Source of the DNA: Chionis minor
Taxonomy: Eukaryota > Chordata > Aves > Charadriiformes > Chionididae
DNA: 64,000 nt
Assembly (NCBI GenBank): GCA_013398295.1
Contig: VZSF01003482.1
Coordinates: 62,218-126,217 of the forward strand
Direction of reading: 5' to 3'
Part shown: in pieces, positions 1-12,735 of the stretch
Position numbering within the stretch: the stretch's first letter is position 1
Layout of the letters: each line of letters opens with the position of its first letter
Notes under the pieces: model-generated
Databases searched by the model: none
Seen by the model: only the letters and a program-made list of their open reading frames with translations
Told to the model about the DNA's origin: nothing
Translations under genes and position numbers: made by a program

Positions 1-543
1 TAATTTCTCAGGTTATTGTAAATTCACCAATATAAGAGCTCCACAACTTGGACTGAAATATTTGAGCAAATGAACATTCAACAATAAACACACTAGGAAG
101 TTTTCTATTAAGATGTTACTTTCTTTTTTCTTTAAATAGTAGAATACTGACCCCTAACACATAGATTGTTTTACTATGCCCTGGTGATTACTGAATGCTT
201 AGTGTGAAGGAGGAAATAGTACTGTTAGAGTAATTTCAAAAGATCTTAGAAAACATAGAAAATTTGGAGTGAGAGAAAATAGATAAGCGATAACACATAG
301 ACATAACAGGAAATTAGACACTATGTGTAGTTATAAAAGTACAGAAATTTAAGGCTATCATCTACTATAGAAACCTGTAATTGAGTTTTATTGCTATATT
401 CTGTGCACAAGCCACTGATATTTTGCTTGTCATATTTTTTGTTTATAAAAAAATGTTAGATGAAGTGTTCATTAACATACTTACTGCAATTATTTCTGCA
501 GTAGCTCAAAAAATCCTAAAAGGATGACACTTTAAAAAAAATA

Positions 544-581
544 TTGTTGTTGTTGTTGCTGTTGCTATTGTGATTGCTGTT
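544..581. repeat. TTG trinucleotide microsatellite, imperfect
   Basis: About twelve TTG-like triplets. The first five are clean and the later ones are interrupted by CTG, CTA and TGA variants. It lies just after an A-run and inside no recognised element. Confidence 0.75.
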
Positions 582-3128
582 AAATACTTTTCAGCGTCTT
601 ATACAAATCATGCTACCATATAATTAGTGTCCACTCCTACATGCTGATAATATTTTTAGATTTTTAATCAGTAAATATGATTATGGAATACTAAATTTAT
701 AAATATAGCATAATATCTCTATTACATATAAGTCTACATATTAATAATTTTTTCTACAAAGTAATATGTCATTATTGAGAGTTACATGATCATGTAAGGT
801 ACTAATCAGTACACATTCTGTAGAAAGCAATAATACTGTATTCCACAACATAAATATATAAAAAGTTATACTAGCTAAAGTACTTGAATTGAACTTTGTA
901 AATCCCTGTTGGTTGTTAAAATGCCATTCATGATCATTATTTCAGGGAATTCACAATCCCTAATATGAAAATAACCACAACTGGTATCTCTAGGGAGACA
1001 ATAGAAAAATTATGAGGGAGGAAGTGGAAAGAAGAGGGAGATTTTCTGGAAATTATTAGTTTAGAGATAAAAACATAATAATAGACACAGTGGTGACAAT
1101 GGTGGACTGAAAACAGAGACTGAAACATTGTTAAAAACTGAAACAGGAAATTCTGCAGTTTCTAGTATTCTGTATCAGGTAGAAATTGTGATGGCTCCTT
1201 CACTGAGCAGTGAGGTAAGAAATGGGGAAAGCCTTCTACACAACTCTTAACAGGTGTTTGTGTCAAATATTCTCTAATTCACTGTTAGATAGTGATTTAC
1301 AAGAATTAAAGTTGTCTTTAAAATACTTTTCACTCACATAACTAACTCTGAATCCATCAGCCTGTAGTGCTTAAAATGAGAACTAAAGCTGAATTGTAAT
1401 AATTTCTTTAAACATGACATTGTCCGTACTTTATTTTAATTAATCACCATTTATAAAGCTAAAAGTTGTAGGAGACAATAAGGTTTAGAAAAACAAAAGG
1501 AAAAGAAAGGAAAATGAGAAATAATAATTTAAACCTCCTGGAAATTAAACAGGTAATAGAACAAGCCCGCAGCAGATGCTACTTAAATCTATGAGTCTAC
1601 TTCATTCAGAATTGGAGTGACTATTACAGATGAAAATAAGAGATCTGCACTAAGGGAAGAAGAAGAGAATAAGGAAAAAGAAAGACCTTGGGAGAATTAA
1701 AAAAAAAAAAGGGAGATAAGGACATAAGCCACTGTTAAAGGTTTTGACCACATGCAATGTTGTGATTTTTTCATAATACTAGGATAGATAGAACCCGAGC
1801 AGTTTATTTTAAGTATAAGTTTATAATATAATTTTCTAACGCAAGGGCAAAAGATAAAATAAATAATTTGTTTCTTTGTTTCTTAATGTTGTCAAGTATT
1901 CCAACAAATAGTACATTTCTAAACAATGTTAGCAGGCACTTACACAAATTTTCTACCTAATGTCTCCTTCTACAGTTAAATTATGGTCACAAGCCATAAC
2001 TTACAGCTTGCTGGTTTTGCAGTTTGTATACAATTATGCACTCTGGTATAATTTTAGCTAAAAGTCATTTGGGCATATGAAAATTATATGTACATATGAG
2101 ACTGTTTTTAAACAGACCACACGAAGTTTATTAAAGCATAACTAAACTTTTGCATAGTACCTCTTTTCTTTTAAACCATTTTTTTCATATTCCAATATAC
2201 TGAACAGCAAGTAAGAGGCTTAAGGTCAGAAGTGCTTTGTTGTCCTCCCACTGTCTTCCCACCCTCTGTATTTTCAGTGATGTGTATGTTCAGCTGAAAT
2301 GAGAAAAATTCATCATCACGACTATATGAATTAGTCATGTGTGCAGTTTACATTTATCCAAACTACTTGTCCACTTTCTGGAAAGATGCTACAATAGCAG
2401 TGCTGACTGAAAGCTGTCTAAAAATTCTGAAAGACAACTGAGAAAAGATCACGTATCTCAATAGACATACCTGAACACAATAGAATAGTATTTTTCCAAA
2501 GAAGATGGAACCCAGTTCCAACAAGGAATTTGACTCATTGTTACACAGCACATGATATTAAGCCATATCATTTGACATACTAGGTATGCTGTTACCCAGG
2601 CTATTTCCATACAGATAACTATTTTATAAATTAATCAGTTTCTTTAGTGCCTTGTGAAAAGTATTGTTCAAATAATGTCATATTATTCCATTTGCTGACA
2701 GACTGTAACTTTTCTGAACAAATCATAGAATATTTTGTGGTATGTTCATCACCGTGTAAATGTATCTGCCAGACTGAATATCATTCAGCTCCGTCATGAG
2801 CGAAACTGCTAATACTTCTGGGAAGGAGACCTACAGAGAGTCTGATACGATCAAGCCTTTTATTTCTTCCTCTTCTGGCATTAAAAATACGTGTATACAT
2901 AAATAAGTAAGTACTCCCTCTACCACTTAATTTCTAAAATGTAGAACATTCTACAGCATAGTTCCCTGGACTGTATCGCTATGCTATGCTATATCTATAA
3001 ATTTAACTATATGGCTACGTGTACTCTCATTGCATACACAGTCTTTTTACACAGATATATTGATTCAGGTCAGTGTAATTCAGGAATCTTTTTACGACAG
3101 AAGGCTTTCTTTAAAACATCTTAATTGG

Positions 3129-3172
3129 TTACTATAATGATGTAGAAAGATTATTATAATGATGTAGAAAGC
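3129..3172. repeat. 22-bp direct tandem duplication
   Basis: Two adjacent 22-base units share the core TATAATGATGTAGAAAG and differ at two positions. This is a simple local duplication with no sign of function. Confidence 0.7.
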
Positions 3173-3879
3173 CACAGACCCAAATAAAAGTAACATGACT
3201 TATGAGATACAATGAAGCTAGCAAAAGTAGTAAAATTTTAGATATGAATCAGAAAGTAATGGAAAAATAACATTATCCTTTCACTCTTACATTTTAAATA
3301 AAAGCAATAGAAAATACTTGCCAATGCCCACAAAGAAGTAGGTTTTCCATTACCACCAATGGTGACCAGTAAACTCATATAGATTTCCTGTAGAGGGTTC
3401 GTTCCTCAGTTTCCATCTAACACTGAGCAAAAAATGTTCCTCTTCAGCTGCGGATTAGATTTTATAATGACATAAGGACATAGTGGAGACTGCTCTCACA
3501 CAGGGAGAAGATGAGCTTGGATGGAGAGATCAGCTTTATTCTACTTTATGTCTGGTGTAATAGGACTGGACCCAGACAGATGTTTCAGGACTTGCTTTCA
3601 AGTCTCACTACTGCCTCGTATGCCTTGATCCCTCTGTTAGCAGCAGTAGTTAATCAAGCTTTCTGCATCCAAAGTAGCTGGAGGGAATAGATATGGGAGA
3701 CCCTCCAGTTAATTAGTCAGGACAAGATCTCCCTACTTCTGGTTTGGGAATAGACCTGATAGTGCTAAAACTCCATCCCTGCTTCATTTATATAAGGCCC
3801 ATTTCTTCCTTCACAAATTGCAGACAATATTACTATGAAGAATCCTATGGCTAAGACAATTTTTATAGAATGAGACAAT

Positions 3880-3954
3880 AAACTAAACTAAACTATGCTA
3901 AACTAAAGCTAAGCTACGCTAAGCTAAGCTAAACTAAACTAAACTAAACTAAAA
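3880..3954. repeat. AAACT/AAGCT pentanucleotide microsatellite
   Basis: Roughly fifteen five-base units. AAACT units flank a central group of AAGCT and ACGCT variants, then AAACT returns. The internal variants imply an old array with point changes spread by slippage. Confidence 0.85.
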
Positions 3955-4061
3955 TAGTTTCATTGCTACCCTAAAGAGCTAGTAGTCTAGATACAAATTG
4001 GAGTGAGGCTGGGGTCACTGCTCAACAACTACCTAACATTCACTCAGGATATCTACCTGTC

Positions 4062-4735
4062 TCATAGAATCACAGAATCACGTGATTGTTAATGTTGGAA
4101 GGGGAGTCTTGGAGGTCATCCTGTCCAGCTTACCCCACTGAAGCAGGAACACTTAGAGCCAGCCAGGTGCCCACGACCATGTCCAGAAGCTTTTAAATAT
4201 CTCCAAGATAGGAGACTCCACAATTTCTCTGGGCAACCCCTGCCAATGCTCAGTCACCCTCACAGCGAAAAAGTGTTTCCTGATGTTCAGAGGGACCCTT
4301 CTGTGTTCCAGTTCGTGCCCATTGCGTCTGGTCCTGTCTCTGGGCATCACCAAGAAAAGCCTGGCTCCCTTTTCTTTGCACCTTGCCTTCAGGTACTTGT
4401 GTACATGGCTAAGATTCCCCCAGATCCTCCTTTTCTCTAGACTGAACAGAGGCAGTTCTCTCAGTGTTTCCTTGTACGAGAAACAATCAAGCCCCTTAAT
4501 CTTTTAGTGACCCTTTGCTGGACTTTCTGATTCTGGCGAGCTCAGAACTGGACCCAACACTCCAGCTGTGGCCTCACCAGTGCTGAACAGAGGAGAAGGA
4601 TCACGTCCTTCAGCCTAAATCAAGTCTTTAGACCATTAGCCCTCTTTTGCTGTGAGGGAATACAACTATCTCATATTCACCTTTGTGCCCACCAGGACCC
4701 CCAGGTCATTCTCTGCAAAGTTGCTTTCCACAACA
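4062..4735 (-). mobile_element. CR1 LINE 3' fragment, old
   Basis: The left edge carries degenerate CR1 3'-terminal octamers (TAGAATCA-like) followed by the typical GTTGGAAGG block, so the element points to the minus strand with its 3' end at 4062. The body matches the reverse complement of the end of CR1 ORF2: on the minus strand a frame around 4153-4353 reads LNIRKHFFAVRVTEHWQGLP, equivalent to the conserved RxFFTxRVxxHWNxLP segment. Stops and frameshifts are frequent, and homology fades near 4735, so the copy is 5'-truncated and inactive. It is more diverged than the copies at 43.5 and 49.6 kb. The family call is secure; the right edge is approximate. Confidence 0.85.
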
Positions 4736-7700
4736 ATTTAGTTAAGAAACTCACCTTTTTTACCTGCATTCAAAACCATCTATGTATTATGCCAGACTGA
4801 TTTCCTCCAGTAATTCAAGAGGACAGACACAATTTGATATTATTTCAGAGTCCTCATGCCACTAATGCAAGTTAACCTGTCTTCTGTTCTATGTCAATGT
4901 AGTTCTAATGTAGCGATTTTTTCGAAGGTAATTTTAAATGCTTAATCAACTCACCACCAAATCAAGTTACAATGCAGAAAATACTGAATTTAGGTCACCA
5001 ATTTGCAGATTTTTAATGAGTCATGAACAGTTAGCCCAGCTTCATGGATGAATTGTTGCTCTTCAGTTCCCTATCCACGAATAATCCTTGCATTAAATAA
5101 GACTTAAGTTGAACCAGTTCCACTCAGATATACCAGGAAAAGGAGTAGAGTATGAAAAATAAAAACTTAAAAGATTAATTTATAGAGTGAGTCTATGGGG
5201 TCTGAAAATGCAAATCATAACCACAGTGTCTGACCTAATATTAAGTACAAATATTGGTGGCTGAATTATGAATTTTATTATTAACTGTGAACTTACCTTC
5301 TTCCAGTACCATAAACCTTGGATAATATTTGAATATCCTCTCTAATAACAGAAGATTTTGAAATGTCCAGTTCTGCTCCTAGTTAAATTAGTGGTAAAGC
5401 AACTATTTATGCCAACAGGAATAAAATGGCCCTGGATGTGTGAAAATGACTTCTTAAACTTAAGGAACTTGTGAAAAGGATATTTTATGCTTCACTTACA
5501 TCACAATGAATTTCATGCTTATTCCATTTCTTCCATTAATTCACCATCTCTGGAAAAGATTTTGTAAGAAAAGGACACAATTATACCAAACAATAAATCA
5601 TGAACTTTTACAACTGTAAGCCACGTACATTTCATCTGCAATATTTGAGGGGTGTTACACAGTTTTTCTAATTCCCCTAGTGCTGAATCAGGTCAAAATA
5701 TTACTAGCAATATTCTGGCTTGTCAATATAGAAATTTCATTGTTTTAAACAGTTTATGACTTATCCTGTGATACTTGCTAGAGCCTGTAGTTTAGAATTC
5801 ACCACAAAAATATGAGTGATCATAAAAATATTGGTGGTAGACTATGCAGCAGAGAGAAGCAGGTGGATAATTCACAGTGATGTATTCCACAAATTCAAAT
5901 TCTCTTTTCCTGCTTAAAGAATATTCATGACCAGATGCATCTCTTCAAGTTTGCAATTGAAAGATATTCAGTGATTTCTGGTCTCTGTTGCTTAGATTGA
6001 AATATCGAGTGTTTGTTCTCTGAGCTTTGTGGTTTAGCTGTGATTGATAGATCTGAAAAACTTTCCTTTAGTTCATTCCCTTTCCACAGCAATTTTGTGA
6101 AACAATTTAACATGAATTTACAGACGTAGAGCCTAATAATAATGAGTATTGAATTTAAAATTGGAAATTTATTTTCCACAAGTTTTCATACTAATAAATC
6201 ATGATCATTTGCAAACAATGGGAATAAACAAAGAGCAAAGGCTTCACTTGATCTCATTGTCAAGACAAGCTATGACTGAGTGGTAAAAATTTCTAAAGAG
6301 AAATATATATGCATAATACTGTGACAAATCTCTGCATTAGATTCTTTATATTTCAAAAGAATTTCCACCCCCCCAACTAATTAGTGGGAGACGTATGAGT
6401 GAAATCTTGGAACTGTAGAGTGGGCCCTGAACTCTGTTCCTGATGCAGCCTTGTGTTAACAGGCCTTTTATTTCTTGATCAGGCCTTTAAATAATGTTTC
6501 CAGTTTTGGCTTTTCTCACCTTATATTTATTTTCTGTGTTAGATATCACTACTTAATGTAAAATAAAAGCAATAAAAATCACTCTTGCCTCTAGATATAG
6601 AAACTTTCCTATAACCATGATAAAAGACTTGCTTCCTTTATTTCATTTTTGATGCAATTGTCACAGAAGATTTGGGGGTCTTTTCTTCTCATTTCTTGAT
6701 TTGTAGACCTTGAGAGTGGCAATGGTTGACTTCTCATAAAGGTTAGATGAATCTCAAGTAGAACTTAGATCATTTTAATTACTTTTTATATTTCATATTG
6801 TCATTTTTAAATATGATTCTTCTGAAGTCGTCTATCAGCACCCTTTTTGACTAAGTAAACCTTGCAGTACAGATTTACTGCTTTGATCAGCTGAGATTTT
6901 TGCTACGTATCATTCAGTTCAACAAAGTTTTTACTAAGGAAGATGCAAAGATCTAGATCAGCTTCATCCATGATAATGGATTATTATTTTCTGAATGTTT
7001 TACCTAATTTTGAACGTTTGGACATTTTCTCCCTCTTGATTAGCAACAGTCATGCCGTTCCATATTCTGCTGGTCTTTCTGCTTATTTACTCAGGATTGG
7101 CACTAACAAAAGCCGAAGTGAAGCTTACAATATTAAGGTCCAGAAAGAGCCGTTACCAGTTCCATTTTAGAAGATTCTTCCTACTACCCCAATACAAAAA
7201 AAAAAAAAAAAAGTGGTCAGTTACTATTTAATTCTGGAGGAAAAATAGTGCTAATTAGAAATTTGCATAATTTTGAGCTATACTGAAGGCTATACAATGA
7301 TAAGATAAAAGTCTGAGTCATAAAAACAGTGCTTCAAATGCAGGAAGTGGACTGAGGCTAAATTGGCTACAGTCATAATTTAGCTAAAGACAAAGATTCA
7401 GTAAAGGTGAATTACAATTACTCGTTGCTTGTCATGCATTACTTAATAATACTGCAGTAAATTATAAAGTGGAAGTATATAATCATTTCAGCAGAGACAG
7501 ACATATGCTTCATTAACCTTAAACTAGACATGGTCTCATACAAGATTAAATAATAACAATAATATAGCTCTTAAACCTAGTAACTTTTCCACAAACCACA
7601 GCAATATAAATCAACTAAAGACATGCAGGCTCAGAAGCCTTCTATCTGCTGTTCACCTTGCTTTTTTGAAATAGTATTCACCAGTATTAAGCAAGTAATG

Positions 7701-10564
7701 ATTTCAAACTGAAAATAATTTTGAGACTATATTACTAGGTCTAATAATACTGAATAATGATACACCAACGTTCATTCAGCAGTTAACCTGTAAATAGCAT
7801 TCCTTGCTATGTTGGAGAAATCATCTGAAAGCAGGATAGAATTTAGGCAACAGTATGAATATTATACCTGAAGGAAGATGGATGCAAACCTAACTGCAGA
7901 GCTTGAAATGGTAGAAATAATCATAAATTATTTGAAATTATCATACGAAGTAATCAAACTGGTAGCCATAATGTATTAATAAAAATCTTAATTACACAGG
8001 CAAAAAGACCAAAACCACCTAAAGTTTTGTTTGTTTACCATTATTTGGAGGTTGGGGGTTATTAAAGTGAGGATAGTGCGAAATCCTTTGGTCTCTTTTG
8101 CCAGGGATCAGCAGGTTGGAGAAGGCAGCGTAAGGCCATGTTGACTATTGACCACACTTTGACTGACATCAAGACATATGAGGTCTCTAACAAGAAATAC
8201 TTGAACAGAATGCACCTCTCTTGAATTAATACACGGAATATTGGAAGAATTCAAAGATTAAATACATATAAAATAAATTTAAAACCATTAGGATTGCTTC
8301 CCTGCTCTGGGAAAAACGATAACATATTTTGCATTGTGATCGCAATCATTTCATTTCTACCTTTTCCTCCACTGAAATTAGACATGAAAAAATACTGACT
8401 GGAAAGTAAGAGGAAAAAATAGTAACAGGAAAGTAACCTTGTTTATGAGAAACTCAATTCTGACATGTTTTCCTAATGTCAAAGAGACAACTGTTAACAT
8501 GAATACACACACAATTCTAGACAAATCTTAGTCTTACAGCTGGAATAGAAAGAAGTACCAAAGAACTCAAAAGCCTCATATAAAATCTATTTTACATATT
8601 TCAATACTAACATAACAAGTTACAATCTCTAAACAACAAAGTAAATAAATGTAAACATATATCCAATCAATATGACATGAACACATACTTTTCAGTTGAA
8701 AAAAACACAACCCCGTAGTATATGTATAAAGGTTGCTAGAATCATGACCAAAACCATTTATACAACCTTTATGTAAACAGCATAAAAGCCAGAAGTTTTT
8801 ATTTTGGGTAGGAAAATATCTCAAACTCCTTGATGAAAGGAATAAAAAGTAGGTTGACTGTTATAACAAAACACTATCCCACAAAAAAGACATACATGGG
8901 TCAGTAGGACATGGAGTAACTATACAGGCTAACAGGCCTGTGTCCTTCAGCTATTTTTTGCCAGGGATGCCAAGTTGTTCATAACTTGAACACTTCAAAA
9001 TGTTGATTTTAGTTGAGGTAGAAATAATACCACAAGATAATAAAAACAAGCTGGCAAATAAAGTAATACATTTTCTTGACCAATTTAGTGAAGGGTCCTG
9101 TTAGTACCACATAAAGTACCTGTTAGCAGACAGTTACAATACACAGTTACCAAGCTATTCAAATGGGTAGTTTAGAAATGACTAATCATCAACTGTTTGA
9201 ACAATAGCTATATTCTATTCAAACAACAGGAGAAAAACATTATTTTTCAACTTCTCAAACTATAGAACAGCTGAATTCAGCCATGAGGGTGGACATACAC
9301 TGTGCCTATGTTAAAATGAAGAGGAAAGGATATATTTTTATGGCAAAGGTACTGCTATAGGAAGTATAGAAGAAACATGACTGAATCATGAAGGCTCCTG
9401 TGTTTACTCTTGAATCCCACAAGTAACACACCGATGAAGCAGTACAACTGAAGGTTAAAATGTCCATGCCTAAATATGAGTATAAAGTAACAGCTTGTCT
9501 GTTCTTATTGTTGTTACTACTGGCTAACTTACCTGATTTCATTTACTCTTCTGAATTGGTTTGGTTCCCTGGCTGAGCATGTGAAACTGTAAACAAAACA
9601 AAAAAAAACCCCTAACACAAAACACTGAAGAAGTTTGATGGTGAGTTAATATTTAGGCACCACTGAGCACAGCATTAAACCCACCTCTCATATGTGCAGA
9701 GCAGATCCTAGATGAGAGAAGTCAATGATCATCGGTTGCAATGCAGAAATATTGACCTACACAGGTCAATTGATCCATATTACAAATGCTGTGTTATGCT
9801 AGATTTCTACCACCAATTATGTGCTGTAGTGAAACGGATTTTATATTCACTTACTTAGATAATGGCAGAATTTTGTGCTGCTTTGTTGTGAGTGGTGGTA
9901 TAGAGATTTTTGTTTTAAAATCTCAGTAGCAATAGTTTAAGATCCATGATAAAACAGTGGAAGAATAAATCAAAATTAACATTCAGATATCAATACTGTA
10001 GAGTTAACAAAAAACATAGCATATCAGCTTATTTATGTGCACACATGAGGAAAACTGTTGGGAATTTGCCTGCAGACATCTACAGAGGAATCTGTGTTGT
10101 TTAGAGTATTAGTAAATCACAGAATGGAATGTCCTGGAAAAGGACACAGCAGTTGATGGTAAATAATAATAATGGTAATGAAAGCTGACTGAAGAACTGC
10201 AGAAGGTTTTCATCTTATGTACTGGATATACAACAGAATAGTAGGTAAAATGTCTATCTATATAAATCTGACAATATGAACTTTAAGATGGGGTTTAACT
10301 AAAAAATTATTGATCAGTAAAATCACTTTAAAATCACTGTGATTAGTTCTCTGATAATACTGTCTGTCTCCTCCAAGGTAGTTCAAAAGGCAATAACAAT
10401 TTAGGACATATTCTCAGTCCTAGAGAAGGCCACTAATTGAGTAGTTTTCTATTAGAATATGAGAACTAAGGTAGCACTCCAAATAATATATTTTATAGTT
10501 ATTTCTACACATCTAACTATATAGATGTCTCATTACTCCTCCTGCCTACCCAAAAGAACATAAC
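4736..10564. other. Unique AT-rich noncoding DNA
   Basis: No gene or mobile element recognised. It contains a 17-A run at 7196-7212 and an A/C-rich patch near 9595-9615. A short stretch near 10117 (AATCACAGAATGG) looks superficially like a CR1 tip but has no CR1 body after it. Confidence 0.6.
7196..7212. repeat. Poly(A) run, 17 bases
   Basis: Seventeen consecutive A residues. No retrogene or SINE body is recognisable upstream, so it is treated as a simple repeat. Confidence 0.8.
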
Positions 10565-11345
10565 AGAAAGTCAAAGAATATCCTTTGTTGGAAGGAACCC
10601 AAAAGGATCATCGAGTCCAACTCCTGACTCCACACAGGGCAACCTAAAAGGTAAGCCATATATCTAAGAGAATTGTCCAACAGTTTCTTGAACACCAACA
10701 GGATTGGCACCATGACCACTTCCCTGGAGAGCTTGTTCCAGTGTTTGGCTATCCTGTCAGAAAAGAACTTTTTCCTAATAGCCAGTCTGAACTTCCTCTC
10801 ATGCAACTTTAAGCTCACATCCTCATGTCCTGTCATGGGAGACCAGAGAGAAGAAATCAACACCTCCCTCTCCACTCAACCCCACAACGACACTGTAGAT
10901 AGCAATGAGGTCACCCCTCAGTCTCCGCTTCTCCAAGCTGAACAAATCTAGTATCCTCAGCAGCTCCGTAAGTCATGCCCTCTAGTCCTTTCACCATCTT
11001 TGTTGGCCTCCTTTAGACACATTCTAATATTTTTATATCCTGCTTACATTGTGGAGCCCAAAACTGCACACAGTACTTGAGATGAGGCTGCACCAGTGCT
11101 GAGTATATCGAGACAACCACTTTTTTCTACAGGTTAGCTATACTGTCCTTAATGCACCCCAGGATAGGCTTGGCCCATTGGGCTGCCAGGACATATAGTT
11201 GACTCACATTGAGTTTGCCATCAACCAAAACCACAAAATACCTTTCTGCAGGGCTGCATTCTCAGCTCTGTATGTACATCCAGGATTACATCTCCCAGGT
11301 GTAGAATCTGGCATTTGTCTTTCTTAAACTTCAAATGGTTGATGG

Positions 11346-12735
11346 GAGTCAACGGTTTCTCCTAGTTTAGAACTGTTGGCAAACCTGGTGTGCACTCAAC
11401 TCCAGGTCATTGATAAAAACATTGAAGAGAACTGGCCCTAAAATTAAGCCCTGGGGAACACCACTAGTGGCTGGCCACCAGCCATATGTTACCCTGTTCA
11501 CTACAAGCCTTTGAGCATGACCCTTCAGCCAATTGCTCACTCATCATATTGTGTTCATGTCTAGCTGCATGCTGGCCATTTTGTCCAGAAGGATACTGTG
11601 AGAGAGTATCAAAAGCTTTGCTGAAACAAACAAAAAAAAAAAAAAACAAAAAAAAACCCCCACATCCGTTGTCTTCCCTTTGTCCATTAACCTTGTCAAA
11701 GAAGGATAATAAGTTAGCACAGCATGCCTTTCCCTTCATGAACCCATGCTGGCTATGACCAATGACTGCATTGTCTTTCAGGTGTTTTCCAATAACGCCT
11801 GGAGTAATCTGCTCCATAATTTTACCAGGCAGCGAAGTGAGACTGGCAGGCCCATAATTACCAGGGTCTTCTTGCTTGCCCTTCTTGAAAACTAGAATAA
11901 CATTTGCTAGCTCACAGTTGGCTGGGACTTCCCAAGATTCCCAAGACCTTTGATACATAACTGAGAGAGGTCTCACAATAATATTGGCCAATGTTTTCAG
12001 GACCCTGGCATGAATCCTGTTGGTCCCCATAGACCTATGTGCATTCAGTTGCAGCAGCAAATCCCATACAAGTTCAAAGTCAACTGGAGGCTTACCACTT
12101 CCCCACTTGCACTCCTCCAAGCTAGGGCCCATCATTGTGGTTAAAGATAGAGGCAAAAAGATGGTTAAAGATGGCACAATACGTCTCTGTTTTATCTTCA
12201 TCCCTATTTGTGACCAACCTCATCAAGTAACAAACCATTGTTTTGTTTAGTCCTCCTTTTGCTGTTAACTGTCTTGAAAAAGTCTGTTTTGTTATCTGCC
12301 ACGGTATGGGCCAGCTTCAACTACAGTTGAGCTTTGGCCGTATGAATTTTGTCCCTACAGTAGTGAACAACATCTCTGTAGTCCTCCTGTGTAGCCTGAG
12401 CTTGCTTCCAAAGTCCATACACTTTCTTTTCCCTCCTAAATTCCAGAAGGCAATGCCTGTTCAGCCAATCTGGCCTTCTGCCTCACTCGCTTGACGTCTG
12501 ACACATTAGAATTACCTGCTCATGTGCTCTTAAAGGGTGGCTCTTAAAAAGTGTCCAGCTTTTATGGACTCCAGTACCCTCAAAAGCAAATTCCCAGAGG
12601 ACCATGCTTATTAGTTCCTTGCGCATTCTAAAGTCTGCTTTTCCAAAATCCAGGGTGGTATGCTGGACAGTTTTTCTCATGTTGCCAAAGATGTTGAGCT
12701 CAACCATTTCATGATCACTGTGGCCAAGTAAGCTC
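11346..12735 (-). pseudogene. CR1 ORF2 reverse transcriptase remnant
   Basis: This is the non-LTR retrotransposon polymerase that copies element RNA at a nicked target. Visible pieces in order are LLLQLNAHRSMGTNRIHARV (finger region), FKKGKQEDPGNYGPASLTSL, KIMEQI, HGFMKGKAC and SKAFDT (motif A), all in one frame from 12201 down to about 11600. The frame then shifts, and a neighbouring frame continues with two adjacent TGA stops and then [16 protein letters not shown] (about 11480 to 11420). The residues just before motif A are replaced by a low-complexity run of F residues encoded by the A-rich tract on the plus strand. At least one frameshift and several stops make it non-functional. Confidence 0.88.
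11625..11656. repeat. A-rich low-complexity tract inside CR1
   Basis: Runs of A broken by single C residues (plus strand), directly over the codons before reverse transcriptase motif A. In related copies this place encodes a VDVIYLD-like segment, so the tract is a secondary expansion or insertion in this copy. Confidence 0.75.

Larger units (their letters stand above)
1..4061. other. Unique AT-rich noncoding DNA
   Basis: No gene, RNA or recognisable mobile element is seen on either strand. Open frames are short and stop-rich, as expected for AT-rich DNA. Purine-rich tracts lie near 1490-1525 and 1649-1728, the second holding a 12-A run at 1699-1710. Three small tandem repeats in this stretch have their own entries. 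Confidence 0.6.
10565..12735 (-). mobile_element. CR1 LINE, 2.2 kb, 5'-truncated and decayed
   Basis: The longest mobile element here. On the minus strand, from 12735 down to 10565, it runs from the linker after the endonuclease (a frame reading SDHEMVEL-like, then NIFGNMRKT), through the reverse transcriptase, to the C-terminal region (RKKFFSDRIAKHWNKLSREV near 10.7 kb) and the 3' tip (GTTGGAAGG at 10587). Order and spacing match CR1 ORF2. Frameshifts, stops and an A-rich expansion at 11625-11656 show it is dead. The outer edges are judged by loss of similarity and may be off by tens of bases. Confidence 0.9.

Noticed and set aside
10117..10160. CR1 tip-like string AATCACAGAATGG
   Set aside because: No CR1 body follows on either side; short A/T-rich words like this arise by chance.
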